From assembly GCA_028288775.1 (NCBI GenBank), contig JAQGHP010000424.1, positions 1 through 5,530 of the forward strand: a DNA stretch of 5,530 nt, given 5' to 3'. This document shows, piece by piece, positions 1 through 5,530 of this stretch. Positions within the stretch are counted from its first letter, which is position 1, and the number at the start of each line of letters is the position of its first letter. The notes beneath the pieces are model-generated. The model saw only the letters and a program-made list of their open reading frames with translations, did not search any database and was not told the DNA's origin. Source of the stretch: Phycisphaerales bacterium (GTDB lineage: Bacteria > Planctomycetota > Phycisphaerae > Tepidisphaerales > Tepidisphaeraceae). The translations under genes and the position numbers were made by a program.

Positions 1-1167
1 TGGAGCGTCGCCGTCCGCCGAATCGCGGAGAACGTCGCCGCGACGCTTCCCGCGCTGGCGATATTGTCGCTGCCGATCGTGCTGTCTGTGATCATCGGGA
101 ACGGGTACTTGTATCGCTGGGCGATCCCCGAGACGCCGGAGCGCATGGACCCCCGGGCGCTGGAGGCCGCCGCCAAGGGCGAGGACGAGATTCCCCCCAC
201 CGCCGCCGAGGCGAAAGCCGCCAGGGCCGCGGCAATGCCCGGGCAGGTGGTCGTGGAGGAAAAGGCGGAAGCTGGCCTAGAAAACCCGAAGGATTTTAAG
301 CTCGACCCGCTGATCCTCATGAAGCGAAACTTCGGCCTGCACTGGCTGTCGCCGTGGTTCTTCGTTCTCCGCGTTGTGGTCTATTTCCTGGTCTGGTCGG
401 GAATCGCGGTTTGGTATCGCAACCAGTCCATTTTGCAGGACAAGACCGGCGACGCCAACATCACGCTGAGCCTGCAGGCCCGCTCCGCCCCGGCGATCGT
501 GGCATTGGGTCTGACGCTGACCTTCGGTGCGTTCGATCTGCTCATGTCGCTCGACCCGCACTGGTACAGCACGATCTTCGGCGCGTACTACTTCGCCGGG
601 TGTGCCGTATCGAGCTTCGCGCTGCTGACCTTGATCGTGTATCTGCTCCAACGGTTGGGCTATTTGCGCAACAGCATCAGCATCGAGCACTACCACGACC
701 TGGGCAAGTACATGTTCGCGTTCACCTTCTTCTACGGCTACATCGCCTTCAGCCAGTACATGCTGCTCTGGTACGCCAACCTCCCCGAAACCACCGAGTG
801 GATGGCCCGCCACGGCGCGAGCACCCAGCACCCGAACGAATTTTCGAAGGTGATCGTGGCGATCCTCTTCTGCAAAATCCTGATCCCCTTCGCCGGTCAA
901 TTGTCGCGGCACGTCAAGCGCGCCCGCGGCGTGCTCGCCTTCTGGGCGGTGTGGATTCTCGTGTTCCAGTTCGTGGACATGTACTGGATCGTAATGCCCG
1001 AGCTGCGCGGCATCGGCCTCGCCCCGCGGCCGGCGGACCTGGCCTGTCTGGTTGGAGTGGGCGGCGTGTTCCTGGCCGTCCTCGGCCGCCGACTATCGGG
1101 CGCAAGCCTGCGCCCGCTGGGCGACCCGCGCCTCCCCGAAACCCTGGCCCACGTGAACGCATACTAG
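1..1167 (+). CDS. actF: ActF, NrfD-like quinone-binding membrane subunit of alternative complex III (5' truncated by window edge)
   Basis: This is the C-terminal 388 residues of an integral membrane subunit of alternative complex III, which oxidises quinol and reduces cytochrome c or an associated oxidase. The frame is open from base 1, so the true start lies upstream; an internal TTG at 64 is not a credible start. About eight hydrophobic helices are visible, near residues 12-35, 117-139, 163-183, 193-217, 237-259, 282-299, 310-332 and 346-362. The family usually has ten, so roughly two are missing on the left. Family-like stretches are WSVAVRRIAEN at the left edge, SLDPHWYSTIFGAYYFAG (183-200), the HDLGKYMFAF...GYIAFSQYMLLWYANLP block (232-261), FVDMYWIVMPEL (324-335) and the C-terminal DPRLPETLAHVN. 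A hydrophilic Ala/Glu-rich loop lies at about residues 45-105. The stop is 9 bases before the next start, so the two genes are probably co-transcribed. ActC, the paralogue, is the main alternative; the SCO and cox genes that follow favour ActF. Confidence 0.9.
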   Translation, partial: WSVAVRRIAENVAATLPALAILSLPIVLSVIIGNGYLYRWAIPETPERMDPRALEAAAKGEDEIPPTAAEAKAARAAAMPGQVVVEEKAEAGLENPKDFKLDPLILMKRNFGLHWLSPWFFVLRVVVYFLVWSGIAVWYRNQSILQDKTGDANITLSLQARSAPAIVALGLTLTFGAFDLLMSLDPHWYSTIFGAYYFAGCAVSSFALLTLIVYLLQRLGYLRNSISIEHYHDLGKYMFAFTFFYGYIAFSQYMLLWYANLPETTEWMARHGASTQHPNEFSKVIVAILFCKILIPFAGQLSRHVKRARGVLAFWAVWILVFQFVDMYWIVMPELRGIGLAPRPADLACLVGVGGVFLAVLGRRLSGASLRPLGDPRLPETLAHVNAY

Positions 1168-1172
1168 AGGTG
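1166..1172 (+). promoter_or_regulatory. Ribosome binding site for the 107-residue protein
   Basis: AGAGGTG overlaps the TAG stop of actF, and its AGAGG core ends 6 bases before the ATG at 1177. It supports that start over the second ATG at 1183, and the overlap with the stop suggests translation follows on from actF. Confidence 0.6.
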
Positions 1173-1176
1173 CCCC

Positions 1177-1500
1177 ATGGCGATGACCCAACAAGCAAAC
1201 GCCCCGCTCATCATAACCATCGGCGCCGTCTCCGGCCTCCTGCTGCTGGTGCTGATGTTCGGCGTCGAAGCCTGGTTCCGCTACGAAGAGCGCGCCGAGT
1301 ACCAGGATCAGTGGGACAACAGCAGAAATGAATGGCTCGACACCCTGCGCGAAGGCCAGGCAAAACACCTGAACGCCTACGCCTACAACGCCAAGGCCAA
1401 AAGCTGGACCATCCCCATCGCCCAGGCGATGGAAAAGGTCGTGGCAACCGACGGAAAAGTGAACGTAGCCCCGCCGGCAACACAGCCCGCGGGCAAGTGA
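1177..1500 (+). CDS. Small single-helix membrane protein of unknown function in the ACIII-caa3 operon
   Basis: This encodes 107 residues that I cannot assign to a named family. Residues 1-10 are polar, 11-31 form one strongly hydrophobic helix (IITIGAVSGLLLLVLMFGV), and 32-107 are hydrophilic. The topology is probably an uncleaved N-terminal anchor with the tail in the periplasm; this is inferred, not shown. The tail has a charged, possibly helical part (EERAEYQDQWDNSRNEWL, 37-54), then a WTIPIAQAMEKVV stretch (77-89). That stretch resembles an IPI-x-x-AM motif I recall from small proteins beside cytochrome oxidase genes. There is no cysteine and no CxxCH, so no haem c or thiol-bound metal is expected. 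The C-terminus is rich in Pro, Ala and Thr. The gene starts 9 bases after actF with a good ribosome binding site. It could be an ActG-like accessory subunit of ACIII, judged by position and topology only. Confidence 0.8.
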   Translation: MAMTQQANAPLIITIGAVSGLLLLVLMFGVEAWFRYEERAEYQDQWDNSRNEWLDTLREGQAKHLNAYAYNAKAKSWTIPIAQAMEKVVATDGKVNVAPPATQPAGK

Positions 1501-1503
1501 ATT

Positions 1504-1580
1504 TTCCGTAGCACGGGCGGCCCGCCCGTGTTGCCGCCGCTACGGCGGCTTCACATGGGCGAGCCGCCCATGCCACGGAA
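1504..1580 (+). repeat. 77-base palindromic element of three adjacent hairpins (REP/MITE-like)
   Basis: The gap between the 107-residue protein gene and the SCO gene is almost filled by one symmetric element. Its outer 27-base halves (1504-1530 and 1554-1580) are inverted copies that match at 23 of 27 positions. Each half contains a perfect 8-bp hairpin with a 3-base loop: CACGGGCG/CGCCCGTG (1512-1530) and CATGGGCG/CGCCCATG (1554-1572). Between them is a perfect 7-bp hairpin, GCCGCCG/CGGCGGC (1533-1549), also with a 3-base loop. The ends TTCCGT (1504-1509) and ACGGAA (1575-1580) pair, so the whole can be drawn as a cloverleaf. No T-run follows any hairpin, so it is not a standard intrinsic terminator. 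I recall similar GGGCGGCTCGCCC-type palindromes scattered in planctomycete genomes; that is memory, not a search result. Confidence 0.85.
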
Positions 1581-1601
1581 GTTGTGGACCGATTGACGAT
1601 C

Positions 1602-2477
1602 ATGCGACTCACAGTCTCCCGAAATCCTCTGCTCTGCAAGCTGGCCGGCCTGGCCCTCGCGGCCATCTGCGCCGCCGCCCCCGCCCGCGGCGGCTTTATC
1701 GACGGCACCGGCCCCGGCGAAACGCGCACCGATTTCGTCGCCGATTCCCTCAAGAGCGTGAAGGTGACCGAGCACGCCGGCGCGACGCTCCCTCTCGACG
1801 CAACCTTCGCCGATGAAACCGGCAAGCCGGTTGAGCTCCGCCAATATTTCGCAGGTGCCCGCAAGCCGGTGCTTTTGCAGATCGGGTACATCCAATGCCC
1901 GATGCTCTGTGGGCTGGTGTCGCACGGACTGGTCGATTCACTCAAGGACGTGAAGCTCAACGCCGGGCCGGATTACGATGTGCTGTTCATCAGCATCGAC
2001 CCGAAGGAAAAGCCCGCCCTCGCCGCCCAGAAGAAGAACGCATTCCTGAAGGAATACGGCCGCGACGGCGCGACGGATGGGTGGCATTTCCTCACCGGCA
2101 ACAAGGACCAGATCGACCGCCTGACCCAAGCCGTCGGCTTCGAATACAAGTGGGTCGAGATCGCCCAGCAATACTCCCACCCCGCCGTGGTCGTGCTTGC
2201 GACTCCGGAGGGCCGGGTGTCGCGTTATCTGTATGGCGTGAAGTTCGACCCGTCCACCGTCCGCCTCTCGCTGGTGGAAGCCTCCGGCAACAAAATCGGT
2301 TCGACGACGGACCAGTTCATCCTGACCTGCTTCCAGTACGACGGCCAGCAGGGCCGCTACGCGTGGCGGGCGATTTACTTCATGAAAGCCGGCGGCCTGC
2401 TGACGATGTTGGCCGTGGGGTTCGTCGTATTCCGCTTCGCCCGTGCGGGAAGCCGACGTTTCGACCAAAACGGATGA
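1602..2477 (+). CDS. sco1: SCO1/SenC family copper chaperone for cytochrome c oxidase, membrane-anchored at the C-terminus
   Basis: This encodes 291 residues of a thioredoxin-fold SCO protein that binds copper outside the cytoplasmic membrane and helps assemble the CuA site of oxidase subunit II. From the ATG at 1602, residues 1-30 form a signal peptide (basic start, then LAGLALAAICAAAPARG). The copper motif is CPMLC (Cys99, Cys103) in the QIGYIQCPMLCG stretch, and the third ligand is His193 in YSHPAVVVL. FISIDPKEKP (about 129-138) is a typical SCO strand and loop. The C-terminal part has FILTCFQYDGQQGRYAW (239-255), then a hydrophobic helix (about 262-280) and a basic end, so the protein should be tethered at its C-terminus. 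An in-frame GTG at 1584 would add six residues, but its GGAA sits only 3 bases upstream. Neither start has a clear ribosome binding site, so the start is uncertain. The gene lies directly before coxB, its expected client. Confidence 0.92.
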   Translation: MRLTVSRNPLLCKLAGLALAAICAAAPARGGFIDGTGPGETRTDFVADSLKSVKVTEHAGATLPLDATFADETGKPVELRQYFAGARKPVLLQIGYIQCPMLCGLVSHGLVDSLKDVKLNAGPDYDVLFISIDPKEKPALAAQKKNAFLKEYGRDGATDGWHFLTGNKDQIDRLTQAVGFEYKWVEIAQQYSHPAVVVLATPEGRVSRYLYGVKFDPSTVRLSLVEASGNKIGSTTDQFILTCFQYDGQQGRYAWRAIYFMKAGGLLTMLAVGFVVFRFARAGSRRFDQNG

Positions 2478-2537
2478 TGTTCTCAGACGGGATCGACGAG
2501 ACGACGGAATTGATGTTGACGCATTCGCAGAACTGAC

Positions 2538-2543
2538 GGAAAG
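2538..2543 (+). promoter_or_regulatory. Ribosome binding site that sets the coxB start
   Basis: GGAAAG lies 7 bases before the ATG at 2551. The frame stays open upstream to an ATG at 2443, but that would overlap the SCO gene and add a charged 36-residue stretch unlike a CoxB N-terminus. This site therefore favours 2551. Confidence 0.6.
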
Positions 2544-2550
2544 CAAGAGC

Positions 2551-3603
2551 ATGTTGAACGCACTACTGGCATCCTCCGACGCTTCGCTGTGGCTGCCGCA
2601 CTCCGCGGTGGACTCGGCCCACGTCGACCACCTCTTCTACGGCGTGCTGTGGGTCAACGTCATCTTCTCCGCGCTGATCCTGGTGATGCTCGCCATCTTC
2701 GTGTTCAAGTACCGCCACCGCGCAGGCGTCACCGGCCACGATTCGTCCGCCGGCCATAGCACCGCCCTTGAGCTGACCTGGACCATCATCCCCACCCTCA
2801 TCGTGCTGGTCATCTTCTACTACGGTTTCAAGGGCTACCTCCACGCCGGCGTCATCCCGCCGACCGCGTACGAAGTGACGGTCAACGGCCGAACGTGGCA
2901 ATGGGGTTACAAATATCCTGGTGGATATAGCTCGCCCGACGGCATGCTCCACGTTCCCGTGAATACGAAAATCGGCCTGGTCCTCGAATCCGAGGACGTT
3001 ATTCACGACTTCTACGTCCCCGCCTTCCGCATGAAGAAGGACGTCGTACCCGGCCGCTATAACCGCACGTGGTTTGAGGCAAACGAGATCGGCACCTATG
3101 ACGTGTACTGCGGCATGTATTGCGGCGCGCAGCATTCCGTCATGCTGAGCAAGGTGAAGGTCGAATCGAAGGAAGACTTCGACAAATTCATGGTCATCGC
3201 GAAGAACCTCTTTAAGACCCACACGCCCATCGAAGTGGGCGAGATGATCTACAAGACCCGCGGCTGCGCCAATTGCCATTCCGTGACCGGCCCAATCATC
3301 ACCGGCCCGACCTGGCAGAACATGTACGGCTCCGAGGTGCCCCTCGCCGACGGCCGAAAAGTCCCCGCCGATGATGCCTACGTCACCGAATCCATCGAAT
3401 ACCCCGCCGCGAAAATCCATGCTGGCTTCCCGAACGTCATGCCGCCTTTCACCGGGCAGTTTACCCCCCGGGAACTCGGCGCGATTATCTGGTACATGAA
3501 GTCGATCAGCACTAATTTCAAGGGGGACTTGACCCCGGGCAAGACGATCGATGGCGATCTGCCCCCGGCGGCCAAGCCCGCGGCCGCGCCGGCAGCACCG
3601 TAA
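2551..3603 (+). CDS. coxB: Cytochrome c oxidase subunit II with fused C-terminal cytochrome c domain (caa3 type)
   Basis: This encodes 350 residues of the subunit that takes electrons into the oxidase on the periplasmic side. Two membrane helices lie at about 29-53 and 73-94, the second in the typical LELTWTIIPTLIVLVIF context. A cupredoxin domain follows (about 105-205), with the aromatic WQWGYKYPGG patch (116-125) used for electron entry. The binuclear CuA ligands are all present: His152, Cys187, Cys191, His195 and Met198. The residue between the cysteines is Met189, where most family members have Glu. A class I cytochrome c domain (about 225-320) has CANCH (Cys239, Cys242, His243) and probable distal ligand Met297 in FPNVMPPF. 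The tail is Ala/Pro-rich. Start chosen at 2551 for its ribosome binding site and for the domain start. The gene is 73 bases after the SCO gene. The fused haem c fits direct electron delivery from ACIII. Confidence 0.95.
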   Translation: MLNALLASSDASLWLPHSAVDSAHVDHLFYGVLWVNVIFSALILVMLAIFVFKYRHRAGVTGHDSSAGHSTALELTWTIIPTLIVLVIFYYGFKGYLHAGVIPPTAYEVTVNGRTWQWGYKYPGGYSSPDGMLHVPVNTKIGLVLESEDVIHDFYVPAFRMKKDVVPGRYNRTWFEANEIGTYDVYCGMYCGAQHSVMLSKVKVESKEDFDKFMVIAKNLFKTHTPIEVGEMIYKTRGCANCHSVTGPIITGPTWQNMYGSEVPLADGRKVPADDAYVTESIEYPAAKIHAGFPNVMPPFTGQFTPRELGAIIWYMKSISTNFKGDLTPGKTIDGDLPPAAKPAAAPAAP

Positions 3604-3643
3604 TCGACACTCATCAGGCCCCGGCAACGAGTCCGACGCGACG

Positions 3644-3677
3644 GATCGCATTCGAAGACAGATCGCATACGAAGACG
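3644..3677 (+). repeat. Imperfect 17-base tandem repeat in the coxB-coxA gap
   Basis: Two adjacent 17-base units, 3644-3660 and 3661-3677, read GATCGCATTCGAAGACA and GATCGCATACGAAGACG. They differ at the T/A in the middle and at the last base. The repeat lies 25 bases before the coxA start. No promoter or terminator could be recognised in the 99-base gap (3604-3702). Confidence 0.7.
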
Positions 3678-3690
3678 TGTTTCTGGAAAG

Positions 3691-3695
3691 TGGAG
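3691..3695 (+). promoter_or_regulatory. Ribosome binding site for coxA
   Basis: TGGAG lies 7 bases before the ATG at 3703, with a second purine-rich stretch GGAAAG at 3685-3690. It supports the 3703 start. Confidence 0.6.
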
Positions 3696-3702
3696 TTGAA
3701 CA

Positions 3703-5487
3703 ATGTCAGCAACCTCCGGTCCTCTTCCTCTTGGGTTTCAAGGCGCTGCGCCTGCAAAACCCACCAGGCCGGCCGAGCCCGACAACTATCTCACCCATGA
3801 AAAGGGAATCCTCTCCTGGATTTTCACGCTCGATCACAAGCGCATCGGCGTGATGTACATGGTCCTCGTGCTCAGCTTCTTCGCCCTCGGCGGATTCTTC
3901 GCCATCGCCCTGCGCACGATGCTCTGGAGCCCCGTAGACTTCAATGCCAACCCCGCCCACGCCAAGGCCTCCTACGACCTCTACAACCATTTCTTCACGC
4001 TCCACGGCGCGGTGATGGTCTTCCTGTTCATCATCCCGGCCGTCCCCGCGATCCTCGGGAATTTCATCCTCCCCATGATGCTCGGGGCCAAGGACGTTGC
4101 CTTTCCTCGACTCAACCTTTTGAGTCTCTGGATCTATTTCACGGGCGCCGTCTTCTTTTCCTACGTTCTGCTCAGCGGCATCCTCCACGCCGTATTCGGG
4201 TGGAACATCCCGGGCGGGTGGTCCCTCGACACCGGCTGGACTTTCTACACGCCCTACTCCTCCTCGCTTTCGCAAGGCGCGGTCGTCCCGGCGGTCCTCG
4301 GCGCATTCATCCTCGGCTTCAGCTCCATCCTCACCGGCCTCAACTTCATCGCATCCATCCACATGCTCCGCCCCAAGGGCATGACCTGGTTCCGCATGCC
4401 GCTGTTTTTGTGGGCCATTTACTCCACCAGCATCATCCAGGTCCTCGCGACCCCCGTGTTGGCCATCACCCTCCTGCTGCTAGCGGCCGAGCGCGTCTTC
4501 GGCGTCGGCATCTTCGACCCCAAGCTCGGGGGCGACCCCGTGCTCTTCCAGCACTTCTTCTGGTTTTACTCACACCCCGCCGTCTACATCATGATTCTCC
4601 CGGCCATGGGCGTGATCTCCGAAGTAATGGTCGCCTTTAGCCGCAAGCACATCTTCGGCTACAACTTCATCGCGATGTCCTCAATCGCCATCGCCCTCTT
4701 CAGCTTCGTGGTCTGGGGCCACCACATGTTCGTCAGCGGCCAGTCGCCCCTGTCGGCGGCGGTCTTCAGCCTGCTCACTTTCGCCGTCGCAATTCCCTCG
4801 GCCGTCAAAGTCTTCAACTGGCTGGGCACCCTCTATCAGGGCGACATCCGGCTGACCACCCCCATGCTCTACGCGATGGGGTTCATCTTCCTGTTCACCA
4901 TCGGCGGTCTCACGGGCCTGTTCCTGGGCGCGATGTCGGTGGACATCATGCTCACCCACACCTACTTCATCGTGGCCCACTTCCACTACGTGATGATGGG
5001 CAGCACGCTCTTCGCCTTCCTCTCCGGGCTCTATTACTGGTGGCCCAAGATGTTCGGCAAGATGTACAGCGAGACGTGGGGCAAGGTCGGGCTGTTGTTT
5101 GTTTTCGTCGGATTCAACCTCACGTTCTTCCCGCAGTTCGTGGCCGGCAGCCGGGGCATGCCCCGCCGCTATGCCAGCTACCCGGTTCAGTACCAGGCGT
5201 TTCACCGCATGTCGACGGCGGGTGCTTACACCATGGGCACCGGCTTGATCATCGCCGGGCTGACGTTCGCTCAATCGCTCCTGCGTGGCAAGAAGGCCCC
5301 CAACAACCCCTGGGGCGGCAGCACGCTGGAGTGGGAAAGCACTTCCCCGCCCCGACACGACAATTTTGAACATACGCCCGTCGCCGGCGACCCCTACGAC
5401 CTGCACGGCATCGAATACGACCCGGCCACCGGCGGCTGGTTTAGAAACCCCAACGCCGCCCCGGCACCGGCGACGCACGGGCATTAA
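3703..5487 (+). CDS. coxA: Cytochrome c oxidase subunit I, A2-type haem-copper oxygen reductase
   Basis: This encodes 594 residues of the catalytic subunit that reduces oxygen to water and pumps protons. About twelve membrane helices run from residue 46 to 527. Low-spin haem a ligands are His101 (FTLHGAVMVF) and His428. The haem a3 ligand is His426 (VAHFHYV). CuB ligands are His291, His340 and His341 (WGHHMF), with Tyr295 as the cross-linked tyrosine of SHPAVY. Lys369 in IPSAVKVFNW marks the K channel, and Asp131 in GAKDVAFPRLN the D-channel entrance. The helix VI glutamate is replaced by Ala293, and Tyr289-Ser290 form the YS motif of the A2 subtype. GMPRRY (485-490) carries the arginine pair near the haem propionates. 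The usual His-Asp pair before TY(Y/F) is Thr418-His419 here. A hydrophilic tail of about 65 residues follows the last helix. The gene is 99 bases after coxB; subunits III and IV probably lie downstream. Confidence 0.97.
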   Translation: MSATSGPLPLGFQGAAPAKPTRPAEPDNYLTHEKGILSWIFTLDHKRIGVMYMVLVLSFFALGGFFAIALRTMLWSPVDFNANPAHAKASYDLYNHFFTLHGAVMVFLFIIPAVPAILGNFILPMMLGAKDVAFPRLNLLSLWIYFTGAVFFSYVLLSGILHAVFGWNIPGGWSLDTGWTFYTPYSSSLSQGAVVPAVLGAFILGFSSILTGLNFIASIHMLRPKGMTWFRMPLFLWAIYSTSIIQVLATPVLAITLLLLAAERVFGVGIFDPKLGGDPVLFQHFFWFYSHPAVYIMILPAMGVISEVMVAFSRKHIFGYNFIAMSSIAIALFSFVVWGHHMFVSGQSPLSAAVFSLLTFAVAIPSAVKVFNWLGTLYQGDIRLTTPMLYAMGFIFLFTIGGLTGLFLGAMSVDIMLTHTYFIVAHFHYVMMGSTLFAFLSGLYYWWPKMFGKMYSETWGKVGLLFVFVGFNLTFFPQFVAGSRGMPRRYASYPVQYQAFHRMSTAGAYTMGTGLIIAGLTFAQSLLRGKKAPNNPWGGSTLEWESTSPPRHDNFEHTPVAGDPYDLHGIEYDPATGGWFRNPNAAPAPATHGH

Positions 5488-5495
5488 GTTTTACT

Positions 5496-5530
5496 CCCTC
5501 TCCCTCCTAGGGAGAGGGCCGGGGTGAGGG
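5496..5530 (+). repeat. Intergenic hairpin repeat after coxA, cut by the window edge
   Basis: Eight bases after the coxA stop there is a perfect 10-bp inverted repeat with a 3-base loop, CCCTCTCCCT/AGGGAGAGGG (5496-5518). A G-rich extension, CCGGGGTGAGGG, runs to the edge. It lacks a following T-run, so it is not a standard intrinsic terminator on the + strand, although the stem could still stop transcription or protect the 3' end. The wording resembles a CCCTCTCCC...GGGAGAGGGCCGGGGTGAGGG repeat that I recall from many GC-rich bacterial genomes. This is memory, not a search. Confidence 0.7.

Noticed and set aside
354..1331. 325-codon + strand frame overlapping actF and the 107-residue gene
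   Set aside because: The product is an Arg/Pro-rich out-of-frame translation that crosses two supported genes; it is a shadow of them.
1512..1572. Hairpins as an intrinsic terminator or a CRISPR-like array
   Set aside because: No T-run follows the hairpins on either strand, and the units are inverted and contiguous without unique spacers, so neither fits.
1653..1679. Lipoprotein signal in the SCO N-terminus (Cys23 in LAAICAAA)
   Set aside because: The residue before the cysteine is Ile, where a lipobox needs Gly, Ala or Ser. A normal signal peptide ending near ARG-GF fits better.
2474..2536. 20-codon frame (MMFSDGIDET...) whose ATG overlaps the SCO stop as ATGA
   Set aside because: The stop-start overlap is suggestive of translational coupling, but there is no clear ribosome binding site and no recognisable peptide feature. 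A chance frame in a 73-base gap is as likely.
2443..2550. 36-codon N-terminal extension of coxB starting at the ATG at 2443
   Set aside because: It would overlap the end of the SCO gene and adds a charged, non-hydrophobic stretch. The ATG at 2551 has a well-spaced GGAAAG and a normal CoxB N-terminus.
2563..3651. Long minus-strand open frame (362 codons) opposite coxB
   Set aside because: It lies opposite a clear coxB with all ligands present, and its translation is rich in Arg, Asp, Val and Gly with no recognisable domain. Long antisense frames are expected in GC-rich genes.
5489..5518. TTTT plus hairpin after coxA as an intrinsic terminator
   Set aside because: On the + strand the T-run precedes the stem instead of following it, and the bases after the minus-strand stem are AGTAAAACTT with no T-run.

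Overview
The window carries the 3' part of one gene and four complete genes, all on the + strand and closely spaced. They form a respiratory operon segment that runs from alternative complex III (ACIII, a quinol:cytochrome c oxidoreductase) into a caa3-type cytochrome c oxidase. The order is actF (3' part) - small membrane protein of unknown function - SCO copper chaperone - coxB (subunit II with a fused cytochrome c) - coxA (subunit I). The strong GC bias, the ACIII-SCO-caa3 gene order and the style of the intergenic palindromes suggest an aerobic Gram-negative bacterium of the Planctomycetota or a neighbouring phylum. This placement is an inference from gene content and style; no marker gene here fixes the taxon.

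Layout: bases 1-1167 encode the C-terminal 388 residues of ActF, open at the left edge. Bases 1177-1500 encode a 107-residue single-helix protein. Bases 1504-1580 hold a 77-base palindromic element of three adjacent hairpins. Bases 1602-2477 encode an SCO/SenC protein with a signal peptide and a C-terminal membrane anchor. Bases 2551-3603 encode CoxB with CuA and haem c sites. Bases 3604-3702 are a leader with an imperfect 17-base tandem repeat. Bases 3703-5487 encode a 12-helix CoxA of the A2 (YSHPAVY) type. The last 43 bases start with an intergenic hairpin repeat that runs off the window. No stretch over 300 bases lacks a gene.

How they work together: ACIII oxidises membrane quinol and passes electrons through its c-haems, in such systems often directly to the c-haem domain fused to CoxB. 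From there they go to CuA, then to haem a and the haem a3-CuB centre of CoxA, where oxygen is reduced and protons are pumped. The SCO protein probably helps load copper into CuA. The small protein may be an accessory subunit of either complex.

The pathway itself is a known one. The points most worth a second look are the altered residues at the Mg/Mn site between CoxA and CoxB, the structured palindrome inside the operon, and the unassigned 107-residue protein.
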